Shown here: piece after piece, positions 23,694 to 33,087 of the stretch
Position numbering within the stretch: position 1 is the first letter of the stretch
Layout of the letters: each line of letters begins with the position of its first letter
Source: Pseudoduganella ginsengisoli
GTDB lineage: Bacteria > Pseudomonadota > Gammaproteobacteria > Burkholderiales > Burkholderiaceae_D
DNA length: 64,000 bases
Direction: 5' to 3'
Assembly: GCF_009720865.1 (NCBI RefSeq)
Contig: NZ_WNLA01000009.1
Coordinates: forward strand, 1 to 64,000
The notes under the pieces: generated by a model
Seen by the model: only the letters and a program-made list of their open reading frames with translations
Databases searched by the model: none
What the model was told of the DNA's origin: nothing
Program-made: the position numbers and the translations under genes

Positions 23694-24212
23694 ATGACAA
23701 ATCGCAGAACCTTCCTGAAGGCCGGGGTCCTGGGCGCCCTGGTCCTGGCGGCAGGCGGGGCCGTGTATCGCAAGGTACAGGGCCCGCCGGCGCTGGCCCC
23801 GTACCGCCTGGACGGTGGCGCCCGCACAGTATTGACCGCCATCGTGCCTGCCATCCTCGGTCCCATGTTGCCCGCAGGCGGCGCCGACCGTGCCGCCGCC
23901 ATTGCGCGCACCGTCGATGGCGTGCAGGGCGCTGTGGCGACCTTGCCGCTGGTCACGCAAAAGGAAATCCAGGATTTGTTCGGCTTGCTGTCGCTGGCGC
24001 CGGCGCGCCGTCTGCTGGCCGGTGTCCCCGCATGGGAAGAAGCGTCCGCGGACCAGGTGTCGGCTTTCCTGCAAGGCTGGCGCACACACCGCCTGGGCCT
24101 GCTGCGCGGCGCCTATGCGGCTTTACACGACCTGGTGCTGGGCGCCTGGTATGCACAACCGGACGCGTGGGCGGCAATTGGCTACCCGGGCCCGATCAAG
24201 GAACTGAGCTGA
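23694..24212 (+). CDS. Tat-exported small subunit of a GMC dehydrogenase
   Basis: A 172-residue protein whose N-terminus MTNRRTFLKAGVLGALVLAAGGAVY is a twin-arginine signal (RRTFLKAG). The mature part (LDGGARTVLTAIVPAILGPMLP, LGLLRGAYAALHDLVLGAWYAQPDAWAAIGYPGP) resembles the gluconate-2-dehydrogenase subunit-3 family, which helps fold and export the flavin subunit encoded next. GGAG precedes the ATG at 23694, so the upstream open frame from 23523 is not used. The GMC gene starts 6 bases after its stop: one operon. Confidence 0.82.
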   Translation: MTNRRTFLKAGVLGALVLAAGGAVYRKVQGPPALAPYRLDGGARTVLTAIVPAILGPMLPAGGADRAAAIARTVDGVQGAVATLPLVTQKEIQDLFGLLSLAPARRLLAGVPAWEEASADQVSAFLQGWRTHRLGLLRGAYAALHDLVLGAWYAQPDAWAAIGYPGPIKELS

Positions 24213-24218
24213 GGAACC

Positions 24219-25874
24219 ATGGCAACTATCCCTGTACAAACCCAGACTGGCAGTTCCGTGATTCCGGACCCGATCAAGGCAGGCTTGCAGCGCGGCTGGA
24301 AAGTCACGGACTGCTCGGCATTGCAGCAAGACCAGGCCATCGAAGCCGACGTCGCCATTATCGGCAGCGGCGCCGGCGGCGGTGTGACGGCGGAAATCCT
24401 GACGCTGGCCGGCTTGAATGTCGTCATCCTGGAAGAAGGACCGTTGAAGTCGTCGAGCGACTTCAAAATGCGCGAAGCGCAGGCGTACCCGACGCTGTAC
24501 CAGGAAGGCGCAGCGCGCAAGACGCGCGACAAAACCATCAACATCTTGCAAGGCCGCACGGTGGGCGGCACCACGGTCGTCAACTGGACGTCGAGCTTCC
24601 GCACGCCGGAAGATACGCTCAATTACTGGCAATCGCAGTTCGGCCTCAAGGATTATTCCAAGGATGCGATGGCGCCATGGTTCGACATGATGGAGCAGCG
24701 CCTGCACGTGGCCAAGTGGGAAGTGCCGCCCAATGAAAATAACAGTTTGCTGGCCAAAGGTTCGGAAAATCTGGGCGTGCCGACCGACACCATCCGCCGC
24801 AACGTCAACGGTTGCTGGAACCTCGGCTATTGCGGCATGGGTTGCCCGACCAATGCCAAGCAATCGATGCTGGTGACGACCATTCCTTCCGCGCTCGACC
24901 ATGGCGCACGCCTGCTGCACCATGCCCGCGCGTGGCAACTGGCGTTCAACGGCGATCAAGTCGACCACGTGGTCGTGCAGGCGATGGCGGCCGACGGCAT
25001 GGCGCCGACCGGCAAGTTCGTCACCGTGCGCGCGAAACACTACGTGCTGGCCGGCGGCGCCATCAATAATCCGGGCTTGCTGCTGCGCTCGAAGGCGCCG
25101 GATCCGCACGGCTTGATCGGCCGCCGCACGTTCCTGCATCCGACCATTGCGTCGGCCGCGCTGTTTGAACAAAAAGTCGAAGGGTATTCGGGCGCACCGC
25201 AATCCGTGTATTCCGACCACTTCCTGCACCGCGATGCGGTCGACGGTCCTGTCGGCTACAAGCTGGAAGTGCCGCCGCAACATCCGGTGCTGATGTCGAC
25301 CACGCTGCAAGGCTTTGGCCAGGCGCACGCGGACATGATGCGCCAGTTCCCGCACGTGCATACGATCCTGGCGCTGCTGCGCGATGGTTTCAATCCTGAT
25401 TCCGTTGGCGGCACCGTGGGCCTCAACGATTACGGCTTGCCGGTGCTGCATTATCCGATCACGCCGGCCGTGTGGGACGGCGTGCGGCGCGCATTGCTGA
25501 CCATGGCTGAAATCCAGTTTGCCGCCGGGGCGAAAAGCGTCTTGCCGGTACACGAGCAGGCGCAGTCGTACACCAGCTGGGAACAGGCGAAAGCCGCCAT
25601 CAACGCGCTGCCGATGCAAGACCATTTGATGCGCGTCGTATCGGCGCACGTGATGGGGGGCTGCGGCATGGCGTCCGATCCGTCCAAGGGTGTCGTCGAT
25701 GGCAATGGGCGCTACTTTGGCGTGCAGAATCTGTCGGTCCACGATGGCTCGCTGTTCCCCACGTCGATCGGCGCCAATCCGCAATTGTCGATCTATGGCG
25801 TCACGGCGCGGCTGGCAAGCCGTCTGGCGGAAAGCCTGGGCAAGCAGGCGCCCAGGCTGAACGCGGCAGCATAA
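24219..25874 (+). CDS. GMC family FAD-dependent oxidoreductase
   Basis: A 551-residue flavoprotein. FAD motif IIGSGAGGGVTAEIL (glycines 49-55), GMC signature VGGTTVVNWTSSFRTP, CWNLGYCGMGCPTNAKQS, and the C-terminal VMGGCGMASDPSKGVVDGNGRYFGVQNLSVHDGSLFPTSIGANPQLSIYG that carries the active-site His and Asn. It resembles the large subunit of membrane-bound polyol or sugar dehydrogenases, oxidising an alcohol in the periplasm after Tat export with the preceding small subunit. It lacks a signal of its own. No cytochrome c subunit follows; electron transfer must be to a partner encoded elsewhere. Substrate unknown. Confidence 0.9.
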   Translation: MATIPVQTQTGSSVIPDPIKAGLQRGWKVTDCSALQQDQAIEADVAIIGSGAGGGVTAEILTLAGLNVVILEEGPLKSSSDFKMREAQAYPTLYQEGAARKTRDKTINILQGRTVGGTTVVNWTSSFRTPEDTLNYWQSQFGLKDYSKDAMAPWFDMMEQRLHVAKWEVPPNENNSLLAKGSENLGVPTDTIRRNVNGCWNLGYCGMGCPTNAKQSMLVTTIPSALDHGARLLHHARAWQLAFNGDQVDHVVVQAMAADGMAPTGKFVTVRAKHYVLAGGAINNPGLLLRSKAPDPHGLIGRRTFLHPTIASAALFEQKVEGYSGAPQSVYSDHFLHRDAVDGPVGYKLEVPPQHPVLMSTTLQGFGQAHADMMRQFPHVHTILALLRDGFNPDSVGGTVGLNDYGLPVLHYPITPAVWDGVRRALLTMAEIQFAAGAKSVLPVHEQAQSYTSWEQAKAAINALPMQDHLMRVVSAHVMGGCGMASDPSKGVVDGNGRYFGVQNLSVHDGSLFPTSIGANPQLSIYGVTARLASRLAESLGKQAPRLNAAA

Positions 25875-25886
25875 AGGAACGCCGCC

Positions 25887-26807
25887 ATGGCCCGCCTGCT
25901 GCTTGCCATCATCATGCTGATCCAGCTGGCGGCTGCGCTGGCCATCGGCTGGGGTGTCCTGCACTGGTGGCCGCAGGGCGGGCCGTGGGGCGCCGCGTTG
26001 CTGGCGCTGGCCTTCGTGGCCATCGTGCGGCTGGCCATCAACCTCAATAACTTTGCCATGGCGGCGCGCGCCGCCAGCGTCACGCCGGAAGAACACCGGC
26101 TTGACTGGCGCGGGGCGCTGCGCCTGTTTTACACGGAATTCCGCGCGTCGATGCTGACCACGTCGTGGCACATGTTGCGGCCCAACCGCAACTTGCATCT
26201 CGCTACTGGCGTGCCTGTCCTATTGGTGCATGGCTATGGCTGCAACAGCGGCTACTGGGTGCATTTGTCGGCCCGCTTGAAGCAGGCCGGCATCAGCCAT
26301 ATGGCGCTGGACCTGGAGCCGGTTGCCGGCAGCATCGATGACTATGCGGAGCGCATACATGAAGCATTGGCGCGGCTGTGCAAGGCAGCCGGCAGCCCCC
26401 GCGCCATCATCGTTGCGCACAGCATGGGCGGCCTGGCCAGCCGCGCGTACCTGCGGCGTCATGGCGCAGACAAAGTCGCCAAAGTCATTACCCTCGGCAC
26501 GCCGCACCACGGCACGGCGCTGGCCAATTTCGGCCCCGGCGTCAATGCCGGCCAGATGCGCCTGGGGTCTCCGTGGCTGGCTGCGCTGGCTGCCAGCGAA
26601 ACGCCGGAAACCCGCGCCTTGTTCGTGTCACTGTGGTCGCATCACGACAATATCATTGCGCCACAGGATTCCTCTTTTTTGCCGGGCGCGCGCAATATCG
26701 CGTTCGGCGGCATCGGCCACGTCGCCCTCGGCGCGGACAAGCGTGTATTAAGCGCCGTTCTGAATGAAATCGCTTCAGTTAGCAACGAATTCAATTGCGC
26801 GCAATAG
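25887..26807 (+). CDS. Alpha/beta hydrolase, lipase-like
   Basis: A 306-residue protein with two N-terminal membrane helices (LLLAIIMLIQLAAALAIGWGVLHWW and ALLALAFVAIVRLAI), then an alpha/beta-hydrolase domain. The oxyanion region VPVLLVHGYGCNSGYW and the nucleophile elbow AHSMGG (Ser about residue 179) are clear; VITLGTPHHGTALANFGPG is characteristic of triacylglycerol lipases. The third residue may be His in FGGIGHVALG. AAGGA before the ATG supports the start, 12 bases after the GMC gene, so it may be part of the same operon. Likely an inner-membrane-anchored esterase or lipase. Confidence 0.85.
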   Translation: MARLLLAIIMLIQLAAALAIGWGVLHWWPQGGPWGAALLALAFVAIVRLAINLNNFAMAARAASVTPEEHRLDWRGALRLFYTEFRASMLTTSWHMLRPNRNLHLATGVPVLLVHGYGCNSGYWVHLSARLKQAGISHMALDLEPVAGSIDDYAERIHEALARLCKAAGSPRAIIVAHSMGGLASRAYLRRHGADKVAKVITLGTPHHGTALANFGPGVNAGQMRLGSPWLAALAASETPETRALFVSLWSHHDNIIAPQDSSFLPGARNIAFGGIGHVALGADKRVLSAVLNEIASVSNEFNCAQ

Positions 26808-26963
26808 AATAGACAGCATGCTAATCGTTAGGTAGACTGCATTAAGAGTTGGCAACAAATAGTAATCACGAAAATCCCCTTCCGCAGTGAGAATTGGTGA
26901 GTTTTCTCGCACCATGTTGCTGTATGGTTATTGTATGTGCCAATGCACTACCGGGGTGAACCG

Positions 26964-28448
26964 ATGGCAACAGATTTCGCTAAGCTGATCCTGGATGAAA
27001 CGCCGGACGCCGTCATTGTGACCACGCCGGACGGCGAAGTTGTTTACTGGACGCGCGGCGCCCAATCCGTGTTTGGCTACACCGGCGAAGAAGCGCTGGG
27101 CCGTACGTTGGCCAGCCTGATTGTCCCGCCCGATATGGTGGAAGCCGAGCGGCGCGTTTTGCGCCAGACCTTGACCCATGGCAACGCCAGCTACGAATCG
27201 CTGCGGCGCGCCCGCGATGGTGCGCTGGTGTACATCGACAGTTCCGCCAAAGCCGTGCGCAATGCGTATGGCACCATTGAATACATCTTGTGGAATAAGA
27301 AAGACGTCACGCAACTGAAAGTGCTGCGCGACGCCAAGCTGGTGGAGGCGCACTTTGGCAATGTGCTCGAATCCACGCCGGACGCCATAGTCATGGCCAA
27401 TGCGGCAGGCAGGGTCGTACTGGCCACCAGCCGCGCTTACGCCATGTTCGGCTATGAACCGGGCCAGTTGCGCGGCCAGCCGCTGGAAAACCTGATGCCG
27501 GTGCGCTTCCGCAATGCCCACGCCCGCCACCGCGACCATTATTTCGCGCAGCCGCAATCGCGCCAAATGGGCGCGGGCCGCCATTTGTTTGGCTTGCGCA
27601 AAAACGGCGAAGAATTTCCGATCGAGATCAGCCTCAGCCCCATCAAGACGGAAGAGGGCACGTTGATCATGAGCGCGATCCGCGATATCACGGAGCGCAA
27701 AAACATCGAGCAGGCGCTGTATGAAAAAAACCTGGCGCTGGCGCAGGCCAACCAGGCCAAGGACCGCTTCCTGGCCAGCATGTCGCATGAATTGCGCACG
27801 CCATTGAACGCTATCCTGGGCTTTACGGGCACCTTGCTGATGTGCCTGCCGGGGCCGCTGACGGACGAACAGGAGCGGCAGCTGCGCACGATACAAGGCA
27901 GCGCGCGCCAGTTGCTGGTGCTGATAAATGATTTGCTGGACTTGACCAAAATCGCGTCGGGTAAAGTGGAGTTGCAATTGCAGCCCGTCGGGTGCCATGC
28001 GTTGCTGGCGGAATTGCTGGCCGAATTCCGGCCGCAGGCGCAGCGCAAAGGCTTGGCGCTCGATTACATGGCGCCGGACCGCGACTTGACCGTGCACGGC
28101 GACCGCCGGGCGCTGCTGCAAATCCTTGGCCACCTGGTGGGCAACGCCATCAAATTCACTGAACATGGTACTGTGCAGGTGATCCTGGCGCGCAGCGAGA
28201 TCCGCGGGCGCGCTTTTGCCGCGATCAGCGTCAGCGATACTGGCGCTGGCATCAGCCCCGACATGCAAGGCCGCTTATTCGAGGCATTCAGCCAGCTTGG
28301 CAGCGGGGAGCGGCAACAGGCCGAAGGCGCCGGCCTGGGCTTGCACCTGTGCCAAAAGCTGGCCAAGTTGCTGGATGGAGAAATACAGTTTGAAAGCCGC
28401 CATGGCGAGGGCAGTGTGTTTACGCTGGCAGTACCGCTGCAACAATGA
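26964..28448 (+). CDS. PAS-PAS sensor histidine kinase
   Basis: About 494 residues from the ATG at 26964 (GGGGTGAACC upstream). Two PAS domains (about 1-125 and 130-260: LDETPDAVIVTTPDGEVVYWTRGAQSVFGYTGEEALG; LESTPDAIVMANAAGRVVLATSRAYAMFGYEPGQL), an H box FLASMSHELRTPLNAILGF with the phospho-accepting His at about 275, an N box LVGNAIKFTEHG and G boxes SDTGAGI and GAGLGLHLCQKLAKLL. There is no membrane segment, so it senses a cytosolic signal or cofactor. The gene is followed after 31 bases by the multi-REC protein, which is its likely partner. Confidence 0.92.
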   Translation: MATDFAKLILDETPDAVIVTTPDGEVVYWTRGAQSVFGYTGEEALGRTLASLIVPPDMVEAERRVLRQTLTHGNASYESLRRARDGALVYIDSSAKAVRNAYGTIEYILWNKKDVTQLKVLRDAKLVEAHFGNVLESTPDAIVMANAAGRVVLATSRAYAMFGYEPGQLRGQPLENLMPVRFRNAHARHRDHYFAQPQSRQMGAGRHLFGLRKNGEEFPIEISLSPIKTEEGTLIMSAIRDITERKNIEQALYEKNLALAQANQAKDRFLASMSHELRTPLNAILGFTGTLLMCLPGPLTDEQERQLRTIQGSARQLLVLINDLLDLTKIASGKVELQLQPVGCHALLAELLAEFRPQAQRKGLALDYMAPDRDLTVHGDRRALLQILGHLVGNAIKFTEHGTVQVILARSEIRGRAFAAISVSDTGAGISPDMQGRLFEAFSQLGSGERQQAEGAGLGLHLCQKLAKLLDGEIQFESRHGEGSVFTLAVPLQQ

Positions 28449-28479
28449 GTGATGAGTTGAATTAACCGGGAGTAGTACT

Positions 28480-31400
28480 GTGTCCGCGCGCATCTTAATT
28501 ATTGAAGACAACCCGACCAACATGGAGTTGATGACCTACCTGTTGAATGCCTTCGGCTATACAGCATTGATGGCGCATGACGGGGAACAGGGTGTCGCCA
28601 TGGCGCGCCAGGAATTGCCGGACCTGATTATCTGCGATGTGCACTTGCCCAAGCTCGACGGTTATGGCGTGGTGGCGCAATTGAAGCAAGACCCGGCCTT
28701 GCGCCCGATTCCCACGCTGGCGGTGACGGCGCTGGCCATGGTGGGCGACCGCGAGCGCCTGCTGGCGGCCGGTTTTGACGGCTATATCGGCAAACCCATT
28801 GAACCCGATACGTTTGTCACGCAAATCGAGTCTTTCTTGCCGGGGGAGATGTCGCCCCAGGCTAAAACCGACATCTCGACGATCCTGATTGTTGATGACC
28901 ATGTGTTGAACCGGGAGTTCCTGATGACCCTGTTGGGTTATGGGGGCCACCGTTTGCTGGAAGCGGCCAATGGCGTGGAAGGCTTGCGCATGGTGAAGCA
29001 GGAAAAGCCGGACCTGGTGATTTCCGACATCCTGATGCCGAATATGGATGGCTATGAATTCGTCACGCGCATGCACCGCGACCCGGAAACCGCCACTGTG
29101 CCCGTGATTTTTTACACGGCGACATACCGCGAGCGGGAAGCCATGGCCGTGGCCGATGCGTGCGGCGTGCGCTGGGTATTGCCGAAACCGTCCGACCCGG
29201 ACGTGATTTTAAAAACCGTGCATGAAGCGCTGGGCGTCACAGCGGCTGAGCAAGACGCCGTGCCGGCCTTTGCACCGGAGCCGCCCAGCAATGGCCGCTT
29301 CATGAACCTGGACCACCAGGTGGCGGAATACCTGGGCGAAGTGGAGTCGTCGAGCCAGTTGATTACGCAGCTCGCTGGCGAATCGCCGGAACCGGAAGCG
29401 GAACATTTGAGCCAGATGACGGCGCGGCTGTCGCATTCGCTGTCGAGCCTGCAGGCAGTGAGTTTGCGCCTGACGGCGCTGATTGAGCTGGGCATTGAAC
29501 TGGGGGCGGAGCGCGATCCGCAAGCGCTGATTGAAATCGGCTGCCGTGTCGCGCAAAACATTTGCGTGTCGCGCTATGCGTGCATCGGCGTGCTGGAGCC
29601 GGGCGCGGCCAGCCTCAGTTATTTCGCAAGCTGCGGCGTGGGCCAGCAGGCGCGTTTGATTTTCACCGCGCCGCGCGCCGGCGTGCTGGCAAATTTGCTG
29701 CAGCAGCGCCAGCCGATCCGCATCGACTCGTTGCCGGGTAACCCGGATGCGATTGGCTTGCCAGAGTCGCATCCCGCCGTGCATTCGTTCCTTGGCGTGC
29801 CGCTGGCGTCCAGTGAACACGTGCATGGCTGGCTATACCTGGCCGACAAGCTGGGCGTCGACAGTTTTTCCGAAGTCGATGAACGGGTGGCTGTGACGGT
29901 GGCGGCGCAAGTGGCCGTCGCCTATGAAAACCTGCAGCTGTACGACCAGATCAAGCGCCACCATGCGCAGCTGCAGCAAGACATGAATGCGCGCATCCGC
30001 CTCGATGAAGACTTGCGCCGCTTCCGCCTGGCGATGGACGCCACGGCTGATGCGATTTTCCTCGTGGACCGCGCATCGAATACGTTTGTCGACGTGAATG
30101 CCACGGCATGCCGCATGCTGGGCTATCTGCGCGACGACTTCCTGAAGGTGGGGCCGGAACGTTCGCATGACCCGGAACTGGCGCGGCTGGAAGATTTATA
30201 TGACAAGCTGCTGGCGGGCGACCAGAGTGGCGCCATGGCGGAAATGCTGTTGCAGCGCAAGGATGGCTCGCCATTGTCGGTGGAAGTGCAGCGCCGCACC
30301 CTGCGTTCAGGGCAGAACTGGATTTTAGTGGCCGTGGCGCGCGACATCACAGAGCGCAAGGAGGCGGAACAGCGCCTGTTGAAACTGGCGCACTTCGACA
30401 CGCTGACGGGCTTGCCGAACCGCAGCCAGTTCTATGATTCGCTCAGCCATTCGCTGCATCAGGCGGCTGAACATAAGTGGGCGCTGGCCGTGCTGTTCCT
30501 CGACATGGACCGCTTCAAGAACATCAACGATACCCTGGGCCACACCATCGGCGATGAATTGCTGCGCCAGTTCTCCAGCCGCCTGGTCGATTGCCTGCGC
30601 GTGCGCGACACCATCGGCCGCTTTGGCGGCGATGAATTTGCCGCGATTTTGATGTTGCCGGAAGGCGCGCAAAACGCGATTGCCGTGGTCGATAAGATCC
30701 GCGACGCGATGCGCCGCCCGTTTGATTTGAAAGGCCATGAAGTCACCGTCACGGCCAGTATCGGTATTTCCGTGTTCCCCGATGACGGCCAGGATGCAGA
30801 CACCTTGATCCAGTATGCCGATACCGCCATGTACCGCGCCAAGGAAGCGGGACGCGATGCATTCCGTTTCTTCACGGCGGAAATGAACGCGCAATCGCTG
30901 GCGCGGCTCGACATGGAAAATGCGCTGCGCCGCGCCATCGACAATGGCGAATTCATTTTGTATTACCAGCCTAAAGTCGATATCAACACGGGCCGCATCA
31001 GCGGCGCGGAAGCGCTGATCCGCTGGAGCCGTCCGGGCCACGGCATGGTGTCGCCGGCGCTGTTTGTGCCGCTGCTGGAAGAGACGGGGCTGATCGTCAA
31101 GGTTGGCACGTGGGTGATCCATGAAGCGTGCCGCAAGATCGCGGAATGGAGCCGTTCGCGCATCGGCAACGTCAAGCTGTCGGTCAACGTGTCGGGCATC
31201 CAGTTCTTTGTCGGAGGGCTGGAAGAAGAAGTGCTGAAGGCTATCAAGGAGCACGATATCGCGCCGGAATTGCTGGAACTGGAATTGACGGAATCGTCGC
31301 TGATGTCGAATGCGGAAGACACGATCACTGTGCTGCAAAACTTGAAGGCGCTGGGAATCCAGATTTCCATCGACGATTTCGGCACCGGCTATTCGTCGCT

Positions 31401-32106
31401 GGCTTACCTGAAGCGGTTCCCGATCGACAAGCTGAAAATCGATATCGCATTCGTGCGCGAAGTCACCAGCAATCCGGACGATGCGGCCATTGTGCTGGCC
31501 ATCATCAACATGGCGCACAGCTTGAAATTGCACGTGATTGCGGAAGGCGTGGAAAAAGACGCGCAGCTGGCATATCTGCGCCGCCATGGCTGCGATGAAA
31601 TGCAGGGGTATTATTTCAGCCGTCCATTGCCGGAACAGGAATTTGAATTGATGCTGCGCGATGGCAAATGCCTGCAGGCGCCGGTGGAAGAGCACCAGGT
31701 CGAGCAGCAAACCTTGCTGATTGTCGATGACGACCACTTCATGCTGGAAGTGCTGTCGGACTTCCTGGCGCAAGACGGCTACCGCATCTTGACGGCGCAA
31801 ACTGCTGCCGAAGGCTTTGACTTGCTGGCCCGCAACCGCGTGCAAGTGATCTTGTGCGACCAGTGCATGCCGATGATGAGCGGTACGGAATTCATGGAGC
31901 GCGTGAAAAACCTGGCGCCCGATACGTTCCGCATCATGCTGTCCGCTTATGCCGACCTGACGCCGATCATGGCGGCCATCAACCACGGCGCCATCGACCG
32001 CTTCTATACGAAGCCGTGGAAGGGCGCCGTGCTGCGGGAAAATATCAAGGAAGGGTTCCGGTTGCATGCACAGCTGTATGGCGCATCGGCTGCACGGGTG
32101 AATTGA
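28480..32106 (+). CDS. REC-REC-GAF-PAS-GGDEF-EAL-REC regulator
   Basis: A 1208-residue cytoplasmic signalling protein starting with GTG (GGGAG 8 bases upstream). Order: REC 1 (phospho-Asp 53), REC 2 (Asp 183), a helical linker, GAF (about 340-490), PAS (about 510-630), GGDEF (motif GGDEF at residues 716-720), EAL (EAL at 844-846, with ELTES and DDFGTGYSS), and a third REC at the C-terminus (Asp 1127) ending in FYTKPWKG. GGDEF and EAL motifs are both intact, so it could make or degrade cyclic di-GMP; the last REC looks like an RpfG-type input. Together with the kinase upstream it forms a phosphorelay controlling cyclic di-GMP. Confidence 0.93.
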   Translation: MSARILIIEDNPTNMELMTYLLNAFGYTALMAHDGEQGVAMARQELPDLIICDVHLPKLDGYGVVAQLKQDPALRPIPTLAVTALAMVGDRERLLAAGFDGYIGKPIEPDTFVTQIESFLPGEMSPQAKTDISTILIVDDHVLNREFLMTLLGYGGHRLLEAANGVEGLRMVKQEKPDLVISDILMPNMDGYEFVTRMHRDPETATVPVIFYTATYREREAMAVADACGVRWVLPKPSDPDVILKTVHEALGVTAAEQDAVPAFAPEPPSNGRFMNLDHQVAEYLGEVESSSQLITQLAGESPEPEAEHLSQMTARLSHSLSSLQAVSLRLTALIELGIELGAERDPQALIEIGCRVAQNICVSRYACIGVLEPGAASLSYFASCGVGQQARLIFTAPRAGVLANLLQQRQPIRIDSLPGNPDAIGLPESHPAVHSFLGVPLASSEHVHGWLYLADKLGVDSFSEVDERVAVTVAAQVAVAYENLQLYDQIKRHHAQLQQDMNARIRLDEDLRRFRLAMDATADAIFLVDRASNTFVDVNATACRMLGYLRDDFLKVGPERSHDPELARLEDLYDKLLAGDQSGAMAEMLLQRKDGSPLSVEVQRRTLRSGQNWILVAVARDITERKEAEQRLLKLAHFDTLTGLPNRSQFYDSLSHSLHQAAEHKWALAVLFLDMDRFKNINDTLGHTIGDELLRQFSSRLVDCLRVRDTIGRFGGDEFAAILMLPEGAQNAIAVVDKIRDAMRRPFDLKGHEVTVTASIGISVFPDDGQDADTLIQYADTAMYRAKEAGRDAFRFFTAEMNAQSLARLDMENALRRAIDNGEFILYYQPKVDINTGRISGAEALIRWSRPGHGMVSPALFVPLLEETGLIVKVGTWVIHEACRKIAEWSRSRIGNVKLSVNVSGIQFFVGGLEEEVLKAIKEHDIAPELLELELTESSLMSNAEDTITVLQNLKALGIQISIDDFGTGYSSLAYLKRFPIDKLKIDIAFVREVTSNPDDAAIVLAIINMAHSLKLHVIAEGVEKDAQLAYLRRHGCDEMQGYYFSRPLPEQEFELMLRDGKCLQAPVEEHQVEQQTLLIVDDDHFMLEVLSDFLAQDGYRILTAQTAAEGFDLLARNRVQVILCDQCMPMMSGTEFMERVKNLAPDTFRIMLSAYADLTPIMAAINHGAIDRFYTKPWKGAVLRENIKEGFRLHAQLYGASAARVN

Positions 32107-32107
32107 C

Positions 32108-32881
32108 GTGAAGATGGCCCGCTGCGCCGTTTTCTTGCTGGCGCTGCTGTGCAGTATTGCCATGGCGGCAGAAGCCGATCTGCCCTTGCGGATATTCGGC
32201 ATGGATAGCCGGCCCGTCAGCTTCATCGAAGATGGCAAACCCACGGGGCTGGTGGTGGAGTTGGCGCAGGAAGTGCAGCGGCGGCTGGGACGCAGCGATC
32301 CTATTGAAATCGTGCCGTGGATACGGGCGCTGTCGATTGCAAAGAATGACCGCCGCGTACTGTTGCTGTCCATTGTGCCGACGCCGGAACGGTCGAAAAC
32401 CATGGTGTATGCGGGGCCGCTGTTCCTCGTCAAGGTTGCTGTCTTTGCGCGGGCCGACCGGGCGGAAGCGCTGCGTGCCGCAGGCCACGATTTGAAAGCC
32501 TGGCGCACCGGTGCGCGCCGCGGCAGCATCTTTGCCCATGTGGCGCAGCGCGAAGGCTTCAGCCTGACTGATGAAACCAACAGCTCCGACCTAGGTGCGC
32601 GCATGCTGATGCAGGGGCGGTTCGACTTATGGGTGGAAGGCGAGGAAACGGCAGGTGTGGCGCTGGAGCATATGGGCTACCGGCGCAGCGATGTGGTTTT
32701 ACTGCGTACGCTGAGTACGGAAGATGTGTTTTTTGCGTTCACCAGCGATACGCCGCAGGAACTGGTGCGGGCGTGGAATGACGCGCTGCGCGACATGAAG
32801 CGCGATGGAACGTTCCTGCGCATTCACCGCAAATGGCTGCCGGCGCAGCAGTTGCCGACGGATATGCGGCAGCCAAAATAA
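32108..32881 (+). CDS. Periplasmic solute-binding protein, family 3
   Basis: A 257-residue protein with a signal peptide (CAVFLLALLCSIAMAAEADL) and a bacterial extracellular solute-binding (SBP_bac_3) fold: LPLRIFGMDSRPVSFIEDGKPTGLVVELAQEVQRRLG opens the first lobe and VVLLRTLSTEDVFFAFTSDTPQELVRAWNDALRDMKRDGTFLRIHRKWLPA closes the second. The frame starts with GTG at 32108 or ATG at 32114; both lie one base or a few bases after the stop of the REC-GGDEF-EAL gene, so translation is coupled. A sensor role feeding that pathway is plausible (inference); no transporter subunits are near. Confidence 0.85.
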   Translation: MKMARCAVFLLALLCSIAMAAEADLPLRIFGMDSRPVSFIEDGKPTGLVVELAQEVQRRLGRSDPIEIVPWIRALSIAKNDRRVLLLSIVPTPERSKTMVYAGPLFLVKVAVFARADRAEALRAAGHDLKAWRTGARRGSIFAHVAQREGFSLTDETNSSDLGARMLMQGRFDLWVEGEETAGVALEHMGYRRSDVVLLRTLSTEDVFFAFTSDTPQELVRAWNDALRDMKRDGTFLRIHRKWLPAQQLPTDMRQPK

Positions 32882-33087
32882 AAAAGCCTGCCAGCTAAAT
32901 TTCCTTGGGTGCAACAATTATCCATCTGGCATTGAGGTAACCCGGGCCGTTCTTTGGTTGTTCCCGCAAGGAAGGTTTTAATTTGCTGCTATGTATCTGT
33001 TAGGAAAAACAAAATAACCGGGTTAAACTTTGAGTTGGAACCTATCGCCAGGAGTGGTTCAGTCCTGCTAACCAAGTCAATCAGTTC

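Noticed and set aside
24123..26198. Minus-strand open frame of 691 codons
   Set aside because: Antisense to the GMC oxidoreductase with its FAD motif and to the alpha/beta hydrolase. The product is Arg/His/Gln-rich and resembles nothing.
30325..32604. Minus-strand open frame of 759 codons
   Set aside because: Antisense to the GGDEF-EAL-REC region. Codon bias of the true gene leaves the opposite frame open.
32938..33026. Inverted repeat TAACCCGG / CCGGGTTA as an island boundary or attachment site
   Set aside because: Both arms lie on the same (left) side of the SIR2-TPR gene, no matching direct repeat is seen on the right, and no tRNA or integrase is present.
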